64,000 nucleotides of DNA from Breviolum minutum Mf 1.05b.01 (taxonomy: Eukaryota > Sar > Dinophyceae > Suessiales > Symbiodiniaceae). Shown piece after piece: positions 43,504 to 56,164 of the stretch. Location of the stretch: contig DF239280.1 in the NCBI GenBank assembly GCA_000507305.1, positions 124,001 through 188,000 on the forward strand, in the 5' to 3' direction. Both the position numbers and the translations under genes were made by a program. The first letter of the stretch is position 1. Every line of letters begins with the position of its first letter. Under the pieces are notes generated by a model, which was not told the DNA's origin, ran no database searches, and saw nothing but the letters and a program-made list of their open reading frames with translations.

Positions 43504-45933
43504 GTAAAGTACAGTAATTGTTCGTTTCAAAAACTTTGTTCCAAACTTCCTGAACCTTGATTTTGCTCACTGTTTATTTTGTTCCAAGTCCACGGTTGGT
43601 CCAACACCGAGGTTCTAGGTCCGGTGGGACCTTGATTTGGACCTCGTCGACAGCATGGGGTGAACCTACAGAGGTCACTCCATTGGTTCAAGTGAAGGTG
43701 GAGGGTCCCTCCAAATTCATTTCTGGATGACAGGGCCATTGGAACCACTGAACCATGATCATGGGAAGACCTTAACAGATGACGCCGTGAGTTACCTGAC
43801 ACAAACTTTTTTTTTTACATATCCTTTTTCCGGACTTTTGATTCGATGATTTTTCCGTTTTTGCTGGGTATGTATCCGTTCCCTGGAGGGTATATTTTGG
43901 GTGTGGCCCAATTCCAGTTGGCCGGTGGCTTAAATGAAGGTTTTGTTTGGGATTCCCTACTGAACCTGTAATAATCATGGTGGTCACTGTTACTGGGAGG
44001 GAGCCACGCCCAACATAGATTGTTTGTACTAAGAAGTCTTTGGCTCAGTGATCATTGTTTCCGTATAATTATATTTTATAGATACATACTGTATACATTC
44101 ATGTAGTTATTTGCAAAGCAATGATTACATACTGTAGATAGCCTTTATATACACAGATGTGATTATCAGATTATCACTTTCATTTGCAGACATGTCTTAC
44201 CCCATAGACAGTTCATGCAAGTAGGTGCCGGGGTACTTTAGGGTCATTGGGCCTTGTACACTCCCAAACTACAACAGGCTGAACTATATACATACATTAT
44301 GTACATACATGTGTCACAATGTTCTCCAAATTAGATTATGTGTATTACATTGACCTACTCCTACTTGTACCTATTTTTTTAACAGTACCGCCACTTCGAC
44401 CTTTTAATAACTGTGCCTTCACATGTCTTGACCCCAGAGGCTGAACGTTTCACGCTTTCGCCATGAAAAAAAGGACTTTGTAGATCTTGGTCAAGGTTTA
44501 TGCATGGGAGTTCAGCGCGAGTGTCTTGGTTCATATGTGATTGGTGGTGGTTCATGGAACAGGAAGGAGATGCAACTTGAGATGGAAATAATCCGCCCCT
44601 TCAGCAGATGAACCTGGCTGAGGGATGTATTGGCTTGATGGCTATGATTTCACAAAATTTGAGAGTAGGCGAAACGTTTGTTTATGCTGTGTTGCTGAGC
44701 ATGGTAGAAAAAACAGATGAGTATTCAACAAGTAGAAGGAGGAACACGACTTTGGAATCCTCTGAAAATTGGATGTGCTTCCAAAATTGGCGATGGTCTA
44801 TTTTCTAAGTGATTGTTTCCGGGATGTGAGTATCTCAGTATCGTTTTTACCAATACTTTAAGCAGGATGAATCCAATGAAGTCTTGAAGAAGCAACATCC
44901 AATGCAGATCGGACCTGGGAGCTTTTTTAGCGACCTACCAACGGTTTGGATCCCTAAAGGGTTTGGATTTATACCAGGAATTCTGCCAAAACACGTTGCA
45001 ACTTGAATCATGCTTAAGGTTGGGGAGTTATTTTTTGGAAATTTGATGAACACTGGACCCAACTCGTCATGGGGATGTCAGTTGTGCACCCACTAGCAGA
45101 AGTCTGATTCGTTTTCTTTCATGAACGGCAAGGCTATTGAATCTGGGAGAATAGTTGAATAGCCCAGTCAATTGTCACAATATGGCAGCACTTGTAAATC
45201 TGCAAAGTTTGTGAAAAATAAACTCCATCAGTTTCACGCCATCTTGGGTTGACATTGACTGTGATCTTCTTCTCAAAGCTGATATAACCGCTAGAGGCAA
45301 CATTCTTGAACCAATACTGTGTTCGTTTGCCAAGTCGTAGTAATTTCAAGTAATTTCCGATTATGCGACCCACGAAATTGCAAGGAAAAAACGAAGGCAT
45401 GGTACATCACCATCTTGGGGGAAGATGTTTCGCTTATTCGACAGCCATCTTAAGCAAACTCCAAGCCCAATTAGGCTGTGAGATGTTCTCGTCAAGAGCC
45501 AAAGCACTGTTTCTGCAGGCCACTGGCCCCCTCAACCCCATGGTGGAAATTGTGGGTGCATAGGTATCTCATTATGTGTGTAGACATTCGTCATATACTA
45601 CATATACACATTTTTTTGGATGCACTACTTGTGCAGTGTCTCTCTCTCTCTCTCATGCATCTATGGTTGTTTCAGCGGATCTGCAAATCCATATACACAA
45701 ATACAGTACATGAATGCACACATGAAATGTATTCATGACACATGGAAAGATCATATGTCATGATATCATATGTGTCTATTTGTTTGGCATAATATATATT
45801 GTATATAGATATCAATTTATTAATTAGCTGGGAAAGTCATAGTGACCTGATGACCTTGCTGTAATGCCTTGAAAAAAATCGTTCGAACAGGACTTTATAT
45901 TGGCTTTGAACTGATTTGAACCTACCCAGATAT

Positions 45934-46033
45934 GGATGTTTCCAAATTTGGTGTACCCCCAAATTCATGGTTTATAAAGGAAAACCCTATTAGAATGGAT
46001 GATTTGGGGGTACCACTATTTTCGGAAACACCC
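45934..46033. mobile_element. MITE-like inverted-repeat element, family B copy 4
   Basis: Ends GGATGTTTCC and GGAAACACCC. AGATAT flanks both sides (45928-45933 and 46034-46039). Confidence 0.8.
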
Positions 46034-46247
46034 AGATATGATTTTACATCTTATGACCAGGTACGGTTTCTCCCTTCAAACACCTACTGTACTCGTTTTC
46101 CGGGTGGCCGAGGCTCATCCCAAAGTTCAACACTTCCTACCCTTTGGAGCTTTTTCATATAGCCTCTCTCAGTGACTGTCACCTGGGCCTGTGAGTTGAT
46201 TCGGAAGACGGCAGTGGAGTTTGGACAGGAGTCTTATCAAGTGATAC

Positions 46248-46355
46248 TGTTGATGGACAAAATCCTGCACCACCTGGGATGGTTAAAACCCTATAAACAA
46301 TATTAAACAATGGGATAATCATCATCCTTGGTGGTGCAGGATTTTGTCCATCAAC
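46248..46355. mobile_element. MITE-like inverted-repeat element, family C copy 3
   Basis: TGTTGATGGACAAAATCCTG at the left and CAGGATTTTGTCCATCAAC at the right are near-perfect inverted repeats. Confidence 0.8.
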
Positions 46356-46738
46356 CTTATGTCCTTGCATATGCACTAATTTTTTGGGTGCATTTACCAC
46401 ATACATCTCGCTTTCGAAAGACCCAAGGAAGGTAAAGAGACCATATCATGTTGCAGTTTCATAGATGCAGTCGAGGACCTTCCTGTCATGTTTCTCTAGG
46501 TCAAAACCAGTGTCGGCAAGATCCCGCATGCAGCGGTTGCTTGGTTGGAGTCATCTAAATGCAAAACATCTTGGACTGTGCAGTGGGTTTCTATGTATAT
46601 ATACATACGAGAGATTATTGTCGTTCGCCGGTGGACGATTCACTGCGCCTGCCATTCAAAATGGAAAAATGACTCTTTCAAAAAAAGCAAGAAACTCAAA
46701 GCGGCCTTTTTTCGAAGCAAGCTAGCTAGTCCAGCCAG

Positions 46739-47023
46739 GTCAAACTCTCTGGAACAAATGCGTCTTTTGGTGCGATTGAAAGTGTTCCTCTGCTACAGTC
46801 ATTTCTGTACAACTGCAAAGCAGTCAGCACTGACATTATCCCAGGCTTTCTGTGCAATGCTGCAGCACCGACGCACGTTTGCTTTGATTTGGCCAAGCCT
46901 ACTTTCGGCAGGGTTGTGTACATGTGCAGGGAACGTTATCATCCCGTCCCCACCCCACCCCAACCCACCCCATCGTGGTCACCGGCGAACGACGATGATC
47001 TCGGGTATACATACATATTATGA
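46739..47023 (+). CDS. Long candidate exon, unrecognised gene
   Basis: After CAGCCAG the frame reads VKLSGTNASFGAIESVPLLQ, SFLYNCKAVSTDIIPGFLCN, then FDLAKPTFGRVVYMCRERYH and a Pro-rich stretch. It stops at 47021-47023 or splices earlier at CGG/GTATAC (47003). At 94 codons it is among the longest non-transposon open frames with an acceptor. The ATG-initiated frame 46545-47096 overlaps it and is a shadow. No domain is recognised. Confidence 0.5.
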   Translation, partial: VKLSGTNASFGAIESVPLLQSFLYNCKAVSTDIIPGFLCNAAAPTHVCFDLAKPTFGRVVYMCRERYHPVPTPPQPTPSWSPANDDDLGYTYIL

Positions 47024-48389
47024 TATCGATCATATTTTATTTTTGTATGTTATTATGTTTGTTTGTGTGTCTCAAACTGTTTGGTCTGGACTTTGAACTT
47101 GAATTTAGAAGAACGCTAAACTGCGATCACTTGGCGGATATGCTTCATGCGCGCTCAGAGCCATGCAGACATCTACATGTGGACCAGATGTTGAATCATG
47201 CATTCATATCGTTTTGAGATGAAGTCACCATTTACGTGGCAATGCTTAGTCCGAAGGTTGACTTCACGCATTAAGGTAGCTTACGTAAACAAATTGAACG
47301 GTCTTACATGTTTTCGTGCGCTTGTTTTCAATGGCTTGGTGCCCCTGCCATTGGTGAAGACCTGGGGTCTTGTTTACCATTGCTTTTGTTACACTTGTAA
47401 GCCACAGCCTCATTTGTGGTAGCGATTCGTAAATGATGCGGATTGAATTAAACCCTTGCCAAAAAATACATGCTTCACCGGTTTCACCTGTCTGAAAAAA
47501 CTGACCCACACTGAATAGGTGAATTTGTGCAATTTCCGGGGCATGCTAACCCTTGAAGGAGATTATTGTTGTTTTTTTTTGGGGGGGCCTTTGGAATCTT
47601 GGTGGTTTTGAGATCCATGCACCTCGTTTCCAGCCATACTGGATACACGTTGTGTTGTTTTCATGTTGTTTCCTCTTTTTCTCTGGAAACTTTCCCCAGC
47701 TGTTTTTTTGTCCGTTGCCAGTAGCAATGCATCCCCTACTTCCAAGTATCCTCGAATCAATGTACATAGTAATCTACTACTTAGCAAGTTGGCATGACCT
47801 TTCAATTCAACCACTTCCCCCGCCAAGTCAGGGTGGTTCACTAAGAGAGAACTGTTGTGAAACGTGAAAACATAATTTCTGCAGGGGGGCAAGGAGGTAT
47901 GTTTGGAAGGGCTAAGGGTTTTACGGCTGAAATTGATTCGTAGCAAAGCCTGGTTTGATTTATCCTCCTTGTTTTGGATCCTTGACTTGAGGTTATGCCA
48001 GAACTGTGGGAACCTTCCCTTCCAGATGTAGCCTTGTTTTCGAGGACTGGATCTTGTCATATCTGGTTTTCACCTCCCTTTGAGGTTCCCTGACCTGTTT
48101 TTTGTGCTTAGCTGTTTTTGGGTGGCTCCTCAAAATGATCCCATTGGAAGAAGATGTCAACTTCCTCCTAGAATATCCCCCTGGAAGGCTGATGCTGTTT
48201 GCTACCAAAGGTAGTAACATGTCTGTTTGTCATTGACATCATGCCATGAAAGGATGACACACGAAAAAAGTAGACATATTGTTGATTCTGGAACATACAA
48301 TCGCACAAGACAACTCTTTATATCTTTTTATCCACCACGTGTGGCTGGAAGAAGGTGGCTCTTTTCAAGACTTTTTGTTTAGAGAGGAG

Positions 48390-49553
48390 GACGCTCCCAG
48401 CGTTGGAAAATACGGTAAAAACAATGCTTTGGAGCAACCCCCACAAGATAGGAAACATATATCATGAAAGACTATAGTCCACTTCCTTTCTCACAGAAAA
48501 GCAAGCCTCACTTTTCTAACAAACAATTTTCCGTATTATCCACTTCCTTTCATCCAAATGAGCAGTATTTACTGAAAAGAACTTCAACTTATATAATAGC
48601 CAAAACTCAGTCTGTATATAATTCAGTCTTCGTTTTGATACAGTTCCTGCTCTAAAGAGATCCTGATTCTTTCCAACCAAACATATTCCTTACTTCTAGT
48701 CTACAATAGATTATTTATATTGTAAAGAAGGCCTTAGTCTTTGGAACCAACTAACATTCTTCCCTTATGATCCGCTTCCTTTTGAATAAACGTAACATAT
48801 TGTTTATTGAAAGAATCCTTTTTTTTCTTTCTTAATATTCTGTCCATATATAATATATGTTCCTTTTTGTTTGATAAATAGATCCGGATTCACAGGGAGC
48901 CTTGCTGTATTCTTCCTAGCAGCCAACTCTTGCTTATAACCGATNNNNNNNNNNNNNNNNNNNNNNNNNNNNNNNNNNNNNNNNNNNNNNNNNNNNNNNN
49001 NNNNNNNNNNNNNNNNNNNNNNNNNNNNNNNNNNNNNNNNNNNNNNNNNNNNNNNNNNNNNNNNNNNNNNNNNNNNNNNNNNNNNNNNNNNNNNNNNNNN
49101 NNNNNNNNNNNNNNNNNNNNNNNNNNNNNNNNNNNNNNNNNNNNNNNNNNNNNNNNNNNNNNNNNNNNNNNNNNNNNNNNNNNNNNNNNNNNNNNNNNNN
49201 NNNNNNNNNNNNNNNNNNNNNNNNNNNNNNNNNNNNNNNNNNNNNNNNNNNNNNNNNNNNNNNNNNNNNNNNNNNNNNNNNNNNNNNNNNNNNNNNNNNN
49301 NNNNNNNNNNNNNNNNNNNNNNNNNNNNNNNNNNNNNNNNNNNNNNNNNNNNNNNNNNNNNNNNNNNNNNNNNNNNNNNNNNNNNNNNNNNNNNNNNNNN
49401 NNNNNNNNNNNNNNNNNNNNNNNNNNNNNNNNGTTTTTTTTGTTCTTTTTGGTTTTCCTTGACTTTTTTGGACATATGGTTAAAGGTGGAAATGAAAAAA
49501 GGGAAAAAAACATGAAAAAACAAAAGATGCAAAAACCCAACGCTCCCAGCGTC
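48390..49553. repeat. Inverted repeat pair spanning the assembly gap
   Basis: GACGCTCCCAGCGTTGG (48390-48406) and CCAACGCTCCCAGCGTC (49537-49553) are inverted copies except for the central CCC. They may be termini of a 1.2-kb element whose interior contains the gap and the AT-rich, CTTCCTTT-containing DNA at 48460-48944. Confidence 0.4.
48945..49432. other. Assembly gap (488 N)
   Basis: Run of N; all open frames across it are meaningless. Confidence 1.
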
Positions 49554-50882
49554 CCTTTCTGTTTGTTTAATGCCAAGGCATGACTATTCCACAATATACG
49601 CACGTTTGAAGGGTTGCTCAACTGAATTTGTAATATCTACCCGATCCAGTCCGGTTCACGAACTCTGAACGTCAAATGCGTATGAAAAAATGTGTAGGAA
49701 AAGTTCATCAAGCTTGATTGTAATCGTGTTGGTGAAGTCAATGTCAGGGGGGAATCGGTATGTCACTCTTTGACTTTGCAGACACTACATCGATGGGAGG
49801 TGAAATCCAGGATGTTAGTACTTGTAAAGGGACGCAATCTGTAGCCGAAGCGTCTCACTCCATTTCAACCAGGAAATTCATGTTTCTGTGCTTACCAAGT
49901 ATATAATAGGTATTCTAGTATTCTAGGCTAGCCCAAAAATCTGGAGGGGGGTATAACATTTCCGAGCTGCCAAATGCGACTAAGCTGTAAGTTGGCCATT
50001 GAAGAAGCGGATGATTGTATTTATATACTATTTTTAATTGTACAGTATTCACATAATATATTTATTTGTATGTAATATATATATATAAAGATAACTACAT
50101 GCACTGCAAATGTGAATAATTTGTTGTCACTATTTTTTTTGGATTTTCATCGACTGTCCAGAGGATGATGGCTTTCCGGCCTCTGCGGATGGGAACACGA
50201 CCTTTCAATGCTTCTGGAGGCACAAATGGCTCCACAATAGCGATGCTTGGTAGAAACCACAGGGACCAAGTAAAATTTATGTTGCACATGCTGATGTCAC
50301 AAATGCTGGAAGATCCCAAATGATCTCCAAATGTAAGTTTAAATGGTGATTTATGTGGGATTTGTCCGCTCCAAGAGCCAAATTTCAAACTTTTGGAGGC
50401 GGTGGACACTTTTTTTCCAGGATGATCTGTTGGGAACTGAACATGCATGCATTTTGAGATAGGTTCAAGACAACCACCACAATATGACAGCTTCTTGAGG
50501 TATTTTCATCCTTGAAATATCTGGGAAAAATTCTCTGGATCAGTGGCAGCTCATGAACCGCGGGAGGTGAGGGAGGTAAGATGGGTTAACGGTTGTCCTG
50601 TAGAACTCCTTTGTATTACTGCTGAAACCACCTACTATCGTAACGCTCCCTCAATTTTCAGAGTTTCATGCGAGATTCAGAGGTGAATTCCAATGGCCTT
50701 TTGTCTAAACTCGTCAGGAAAATACAAGTTTGAGGTTTTCGAAGTTGCCATGCTTTGCTATGGGACATCACCAGGATTCCTTGCCACCTCACAACCAAGT
50801 TCATAAGACCTATCGAAAAAGGGGGCAATACGAGGCCTGATAACCCATATACAGGAACTAAGCATGGCGTTTTGGGGGTGGA

Positions 50883-53800
50883 ATGGTTAGAGACTGCTCC
50901 CCCGTACAATACCAACAGCTCCCTAAGGAGGGAATCTATGACGTTGCACAGCCCAATGTGCCCAAAATTATTTGGACATATTGGGAAAACATCCATCAGG
51001 CCTTCCGGACCTCAATCGTCAAAAATGTTTTGATTTTCGTTGGTCCAGTATTTCAGATGAGAAGAATTCAAAACGTTTGAGGCCGATGAGGAAGCTTGTT
51101 GCTTTTGGGTACAGCGAAAATCAAGGTATACAAGCAATCTTGTTTGGCATGTGCGGTGTTTGTATCATTCCGATCCTTCATATGTATTAGCCCCTCCCAT
51201 TGTTTACTACAACAGAACAGCAATGGTAGCAGTCGCAAAGAAATGTACTTACACACACATATATATATATATATTAATTATATATGTATGTATGTTTCTA
51301 TATGTACAAAAACACTTCAGTTGAGTAGATAATCCATGCCTGAAACATTTGCGTACAGCCGTGTTGGAAACTGTGGCAAACTCAATAGTTCTGTTGCTGA
51401 CATTGCTGGATAGGAAAATCAACTGGCCCGTAAGACAGGTGCCTTATATATAGGCTTAAGAATGCGCCTGGTTGGTTGGGTTTGTTTGTTTTAAAGATGA
51501 CTTGGTTGATTCAACCTTACTGGTACCTTTATTTAAAGACGTTTTGAGGTAGGTAGAAGGTAGAAGAGGTACCCCTTTCAATCGAAGATAGGCCAGGTCG
51601 GGGTAATTTTTTTTGGCCGCTGGGTGACCGGAACAAACCTTGGGAGAAAGAAAGACATCAACACTCTCGTTGGCATTGGGATTGGATTATTGATTTAAGA
51701 GGTTGGTGATTTGGATTGCTTTGAAATCATTGGAATCTGCAGTATCAGGGAGAAACCTTGGTCATAGTTCCTGACGATTTCGACTCACACGAAGCACTCT
51801 AGCTGATTGAAGACTTGCTATTTCAGTTTATAGAACGATGCGACACAAGGAGTTGATCCCGATTACCAGCCATCTTTATTTCATGGACATCAAATCATAT
51901 TGGGCTGGCAATACAGTAAAATACCATGGCAGGATATCTAATCCAGAGGAAGCATGACAGTCCACTTTCAAGCGACTTTTCACGTATCGATGATTATGAC
52001 CTCCGTTCTTAGAGCAGCAACTCATGTTGAAACGGACAGCTGCCTCCAGAACCAGTTTTTTTAGTATTTGTTTTTGTCATAAACTTCGACCACTCAAAGT
52101 GCCAGGAGAATCCCAACTATACGAAGCAGGCACAAATGCATTCACTTTTAGGACTATGTGAACTATCTTGGAGGCACGATCGGGGCACGGTCTCAGATAG
52201 CAAGGTTTCGGGTGTGTCGCTGCACAAAAACCCCAGAAATGGTGGCAACACAAAAGACCTTGGTGGCAGCACATCTTGTTGATGCACCCTTTATTCATGT
52301 TGCATACCTTTTGCTCTTACTTTCGTTGAATCTTCACAGATCTTTAGATTGAAATCATACTCATACTCGTAAGAAACCTGATCCAACTGTACTATTAATA
52401 CTAAACAACATAAGCAGTACCTGTCCTTCGGGACTTGTAAACTTGTAGGAAGCTAACCACATGGCATAGACGTGAGGTGATCTCAAGCCACGAGGTATCT
52501 ATATATATATATGGATGTATCCGAAAATAGTGGTACCCCCAAATCATCCATTGTAATAGGGTTTTCCATTGTAAATCATCCATTTTGGGGTACCACTATT
52601 TTTGGAAACACCAATATATGTCATCTAGGAAATGTTCTTTTTTGTTACTCTTGTTGATGTTGTTTGAGGTTGCTTTGCTTTTAAAAGCAGATCTATTCAC
52701 TAGTCCCGATGAGAAATGAACCATCTTCAGAATTTAGGAATTGCATGATGACATTTACCATCTAGAGGCTACTGTACGGCTATGCTTGGAATCGCATCAA
52801 GTTTACACCCCAAAAGTGAGGAGACTGAATCCTGGATGGACGGTGCGCGTCTTGAACCAGGCGCAGCAGCCCATCTATGGTTTGTTGATGTTTGTATGGG
52901 ATTTACTGCTTCAATTTTGTCCATGAAACCATCATGGCATAGAATGGTGGCAATATCCAAGGAATGAAGACTTCATGAACCTTGTGTATAACGCCATGTC
53001 ATATCTACAACGTAACTCTTGTAAAAACCTTGCGTGACCTGCCCTGCCTGCCCTGAACCTTGCAGGACACCTTCTGGAATTACATTTCCAGAGAAGATCT
53101 ACCTCAAGGCTTCTATCCCTGATTGCTCTATGAGAATTCATTTCATGATCATCAGCAACTAGTATACAAAAAAACCTCTTACTCAATTTTTTCCAATTGT
53201 GAACTGAACATTGATCATTTTCGTGAAACATGTCAACAACCTTTTTTGTTCATATTTTTAGGTTTGACAAAAACACAAAACCGAAATCCTTGTCACCGAC
53301 CTCGTTGCGCCTTTTGATGCTGCCAACCCGTTCAACCCGTTGAATCTTCAGCAGGTTTTGACAGCCTGAAGATTCAACACCGTTCGGATGCCATCCGTTT
53401 GGCTTTGCTGGTCCCATGGCTATAAGTGAACATATTTTGAACATATCCGATGTTCATAAGGAAAGCCGCCCTCCTTTTTTTTTTGTGGAGGGTCAGGTTG
53501 TGAATTTGTTAACATTTGTTAACATTTAATGGACCTTTCATATTTTGACATAAATTCGCATATGAATGTGTAGAATATGTTTTGAACTGTTTTGATATCA
53601 ACACGGTTCATTACTCTAAGGTTACAAGGAAAAGCAAAACTTGTTGGTAGAGTTTTTGTTGCCTCAGATGTGCACCAGACTGTTGAGGGTCAAATCAAAA
53701 ATCAACGGCCGGAAAATCTTGCCTTCTGGTATTTCCTAGCATGCGTTGCCTGTGTCATGTCTGAATTCCAGAAATATAATTTTACATCCCTGGTCCAAGC

Positions 53801-54000
53801 GATTTTTTTTGGATTCGTTGTGTCATGCATTCAGCTGTGTTTCATAACCCCTGTGAGCTAGCTATGACTCCAAATTAGGGTATCCAGGGAGATGTCACAC
53901 GTTTGGTCTATCCGAGACCTGGCCACAACACTTTGGGATCTGCCTGAGGTAAAATATGGTGGTGTTTGGTTGGACGCCACGGTGACTTTGGCTTTGCAAA
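50883..54000 (+). CDS. Glycosyltransferase, capsular-polysaccharide-synthesis/GT32-like, with a frameshift
   Basis: Four pieces in the family order. Piece 1 (50883-51038) has NVPKIIWTYWENIHQ and then, one base out of frame, LPDLNRQKCFDF ending at TTTTC/GTTGG. Piece 2 (52817-52860) reads RRLNPGWTVRVLNQ and joins piece 1 in phase. Piece 3 (53066-53119) reads DTFWNYISREDLPQGFYP and joins piece 2 through an intron with a GC donor. Piece 4 (53952-54000) reads KYGGVWLDATVTLALQ, the YGG-x-W-x-D nucleotide-sugar/metal site. This family transfers sugars from nucleotide-sugar donors, usually in the Golgi or ER in eukaryotes. The segment between pieces 3 and 4 and the C-terminus were not placed. The missing base at about 51000 means a pseudogene or an assembly error. 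Confidence 0.7.
52513..52612. mobile_element. MITE-like inverted-repeat element, family B copy 5, inside a glycosyltransferase intron
   Basis: GGATGTATCC at the left and GGAAACACC at the right, in a TA-rich site. It lies within the intron predicted between 51038 and 52817. Confidence 0.8.
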
Positions 54001-54699
54001 GTCGTGGGATGTCGTCTTCAGATTCCGTGCACTAAAATCCACTAGTTGGCTTATCTATCTTCACCACTTCGTCCTTTCTAGATTGTTGGGTGTCTGCAGA
54101 TGTGAACAAATACACGAATTCGAGTATATAATAAAAAAAAATATGTATATATTTACGTATATCTATAGATTGGGTTTGCACAACAATCCTTACATCTGTG
54201 TTGGCAGGTGTGTCAGGAATGAACATCAAAACTTTTAGGGGAAGCATGTACTCTACACAAATTGGCTCCCGCTTCTTGGAGCCAAAGAAGCAACATCTTC
54301 CAAGGGCCTCAAACAGCCAAACAGCTGGGTGATTTGTTCACCATTGTTTTTCTTCAAGCTCGGTAATACATCTCCGGTGGTTGGAGATTTCGGGGGGGTT
54401 TCGTTATACCGCAGTGTTGGTTGTTCCTTACCACTTGCAGAATAGGTTTTTCACGCTTCAAGTGCTTGATAGAATTGGGCTTCCCCAATAGCCACGTTGT
54501 ATGGCTCCTCAAGGGAAGGAGTTGGAACTTCATGAGCGAAGGGACCAACATGTGATGCAAGTGCTGGATTTGATGTTTGGGTGATCTCCCATATGGTGTT
54601 AAAATTGTACATGTTTAGTTGTGTGTGTGTATATATTTACATAGCATATTCCACATATTTATGTAGCGAAGATGAGAATCGTGACTAATATTTCTTCAC

Positions 54700-54861
54700 C
54701 ACCTCTATATTCCGGCACGGCCATGGCCGTCAGTGTTCCCCCCGCGAGTTGGGGCCCAACTTCCACAGCAGCAAAAGCCCGAGGTTTTATTGCTGAGACC
54801 ATTGAGCATGTTCATCCAGGACATGGGATTGGGAAAACCCTCCGCCAACGGAACCCCAAAG
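54700..54861 (+). CDS. GC-rich candidate exon, frame uncertain
   Basis: The block ends at CCCAAAG/GTATAG. One frame reads ARGFIAETIEHVHPGHGIGK; another reads QQKPEVLLLRPLSMFIQDMG. Both are open, so only the exon itself is suggested. It could be a 3' part of the glycosyltransferase gene. Confidence 0.35.
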
Positions 54862-54989
54862 GTATAGACGGATCCATTCTGGCTGTGATTTTTCCAGGTT
54901 CCTAATCTTTGTCAGACATTGCAGGATCAATGTATACTGTTTTTATGCATACTTTCAAGGATTTGCAGATGAATGGATTGATAAATATG

Positions 54990-55250
54990 TCTGAGGATTG
55001 AATAGATAGGTATAGATAGATAGCAAGGTAGATACGTAGACAGGTAGAGAAATGGATTGACCAACCTGGTAGAAAAATGGATAGATAGGTAGATAGACAG
55101 GTAGATAGATCGCTAGATAGATATTGGATATTTGATTTTGTAGCTTGATAGGTAAACCGGTACTCATGTATAGCTACATGGGTAGATAGGTAGGTGATTG
55201 TAAGTTATAGGTAAGTATATAGGTGGACAGGCAGACAGGCAGAGAGACTG
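54990..55250 (+). repeat. GATA-type degenerate tetranucleotide repeat
   Basis: Long run of GATAGATAGGTAGATAGA-like units with GACAGGCAGACAGGCAGA at the end. Confidence 0.85.
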
Positions 55251-55945
55251 ATAGCTTGGTAGAAAAGCAAGCAAAAGAGAAAACAATAGAAATTGCGAAT
55301 GGATCCGTCATAGTTTAATGTATTGTCTTTATCAAAACATTGTAGAACTGGTTGAATCTAGTTTATCAACTTCTTTGTAGTTGTTAATAAACTGACAGAT
55401 AAAGATTCAAATACTGTAGTCTTTTTCCTGAAATCATTTGGCAATGTTTCAATTTACGTTCGCACACACGCACACACTACACATCAAGTTGGTTGGTGAT
55501 TCCATTTGGTGTTAGGCTTGCTTATCACAGCAAACATTTAAGGGGACTACTCAACAATCAGCCGGTTTCCAGCATAGGAAGCGGATCCCAGCAGCCGCTT
55601 CTTCTATGTCCTTCAGCTCAATGGAAGATGGTATGAGTTGAGAAGTTGGGGACCAATGGTAGGAAGACACCCTTTGATTTTAGACCGCCGTTAAGTGCCA
55701 CATCCCGACTTGTGTAAGGATATATGGAGTAATAGAGTTTGTAAGATGCAGTGCAAGTTGGGCATGTCTCTGTGAGTTTTCGATTTATTGTAAGCTATTT
55801 ATCATAGTACTAGAAATCCACTGTTTCTCATCCCTCCGCATATTGATTTGCTGAAGCTGTTTGACCGTTGTTGCACACTAAGTGCTTCAAGATGCCAATC
55901 AGCCCTAGGGAGATTCAATGAAGGTGGGGGATGTATAGTCACTAG

Positions 55946-56164
55946 TCACTAACCTGGTGTTTCCATCTCCATCGCTCAACTGGGCTTCGCTTAACGTTCA
56001 CCAAGGTGAACCGTGGCCTTCAGGGACTGCCAACAGTGGATCCTACGAAGTATCAGTGGCTTAAAGACTGGGCGATTGAGCACTCACATTCAATGCCACC
56101 TAGAGACAGTTGTGTTTTCATGTTTTTCCATGGTGTGCTTACCACACAATTTGAATCAATTTGA
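55946..56164 (+). CDS. Coding-like frame, probably one exon
   Basis: Stop-to-stop frame with LTFTKVNRGLQGLPTVDPTK, YQWLKDWAIEHSHSMPPRDS and CVFMFFHGVLTTQFESI before TGA. There is no ATG near its start. Exact acceptor not settled. Unrecognised. Confidence 0.45.
   Translation, partial: SLTWCFHLHRSTGLRLTFTKVNRGLQGLPTVDPTKYQWLKDWAIEHSHSMPPRDSCVFMFFHGVLTTQFESI

Larger units (their letters stand above)
43504..46738. other. Stretch without a firm gene
   Basis: Contains a family B element, a family C element and a short (CT)n run at 45640-45653. A few short frames (for example 44608-44808) lack settled splice limits. Confidence 0.35.

Noticed and set aside
48804-49621. ORFs of 217-243 codons
   Set aside because: They run through the N gap and have no sequence content.
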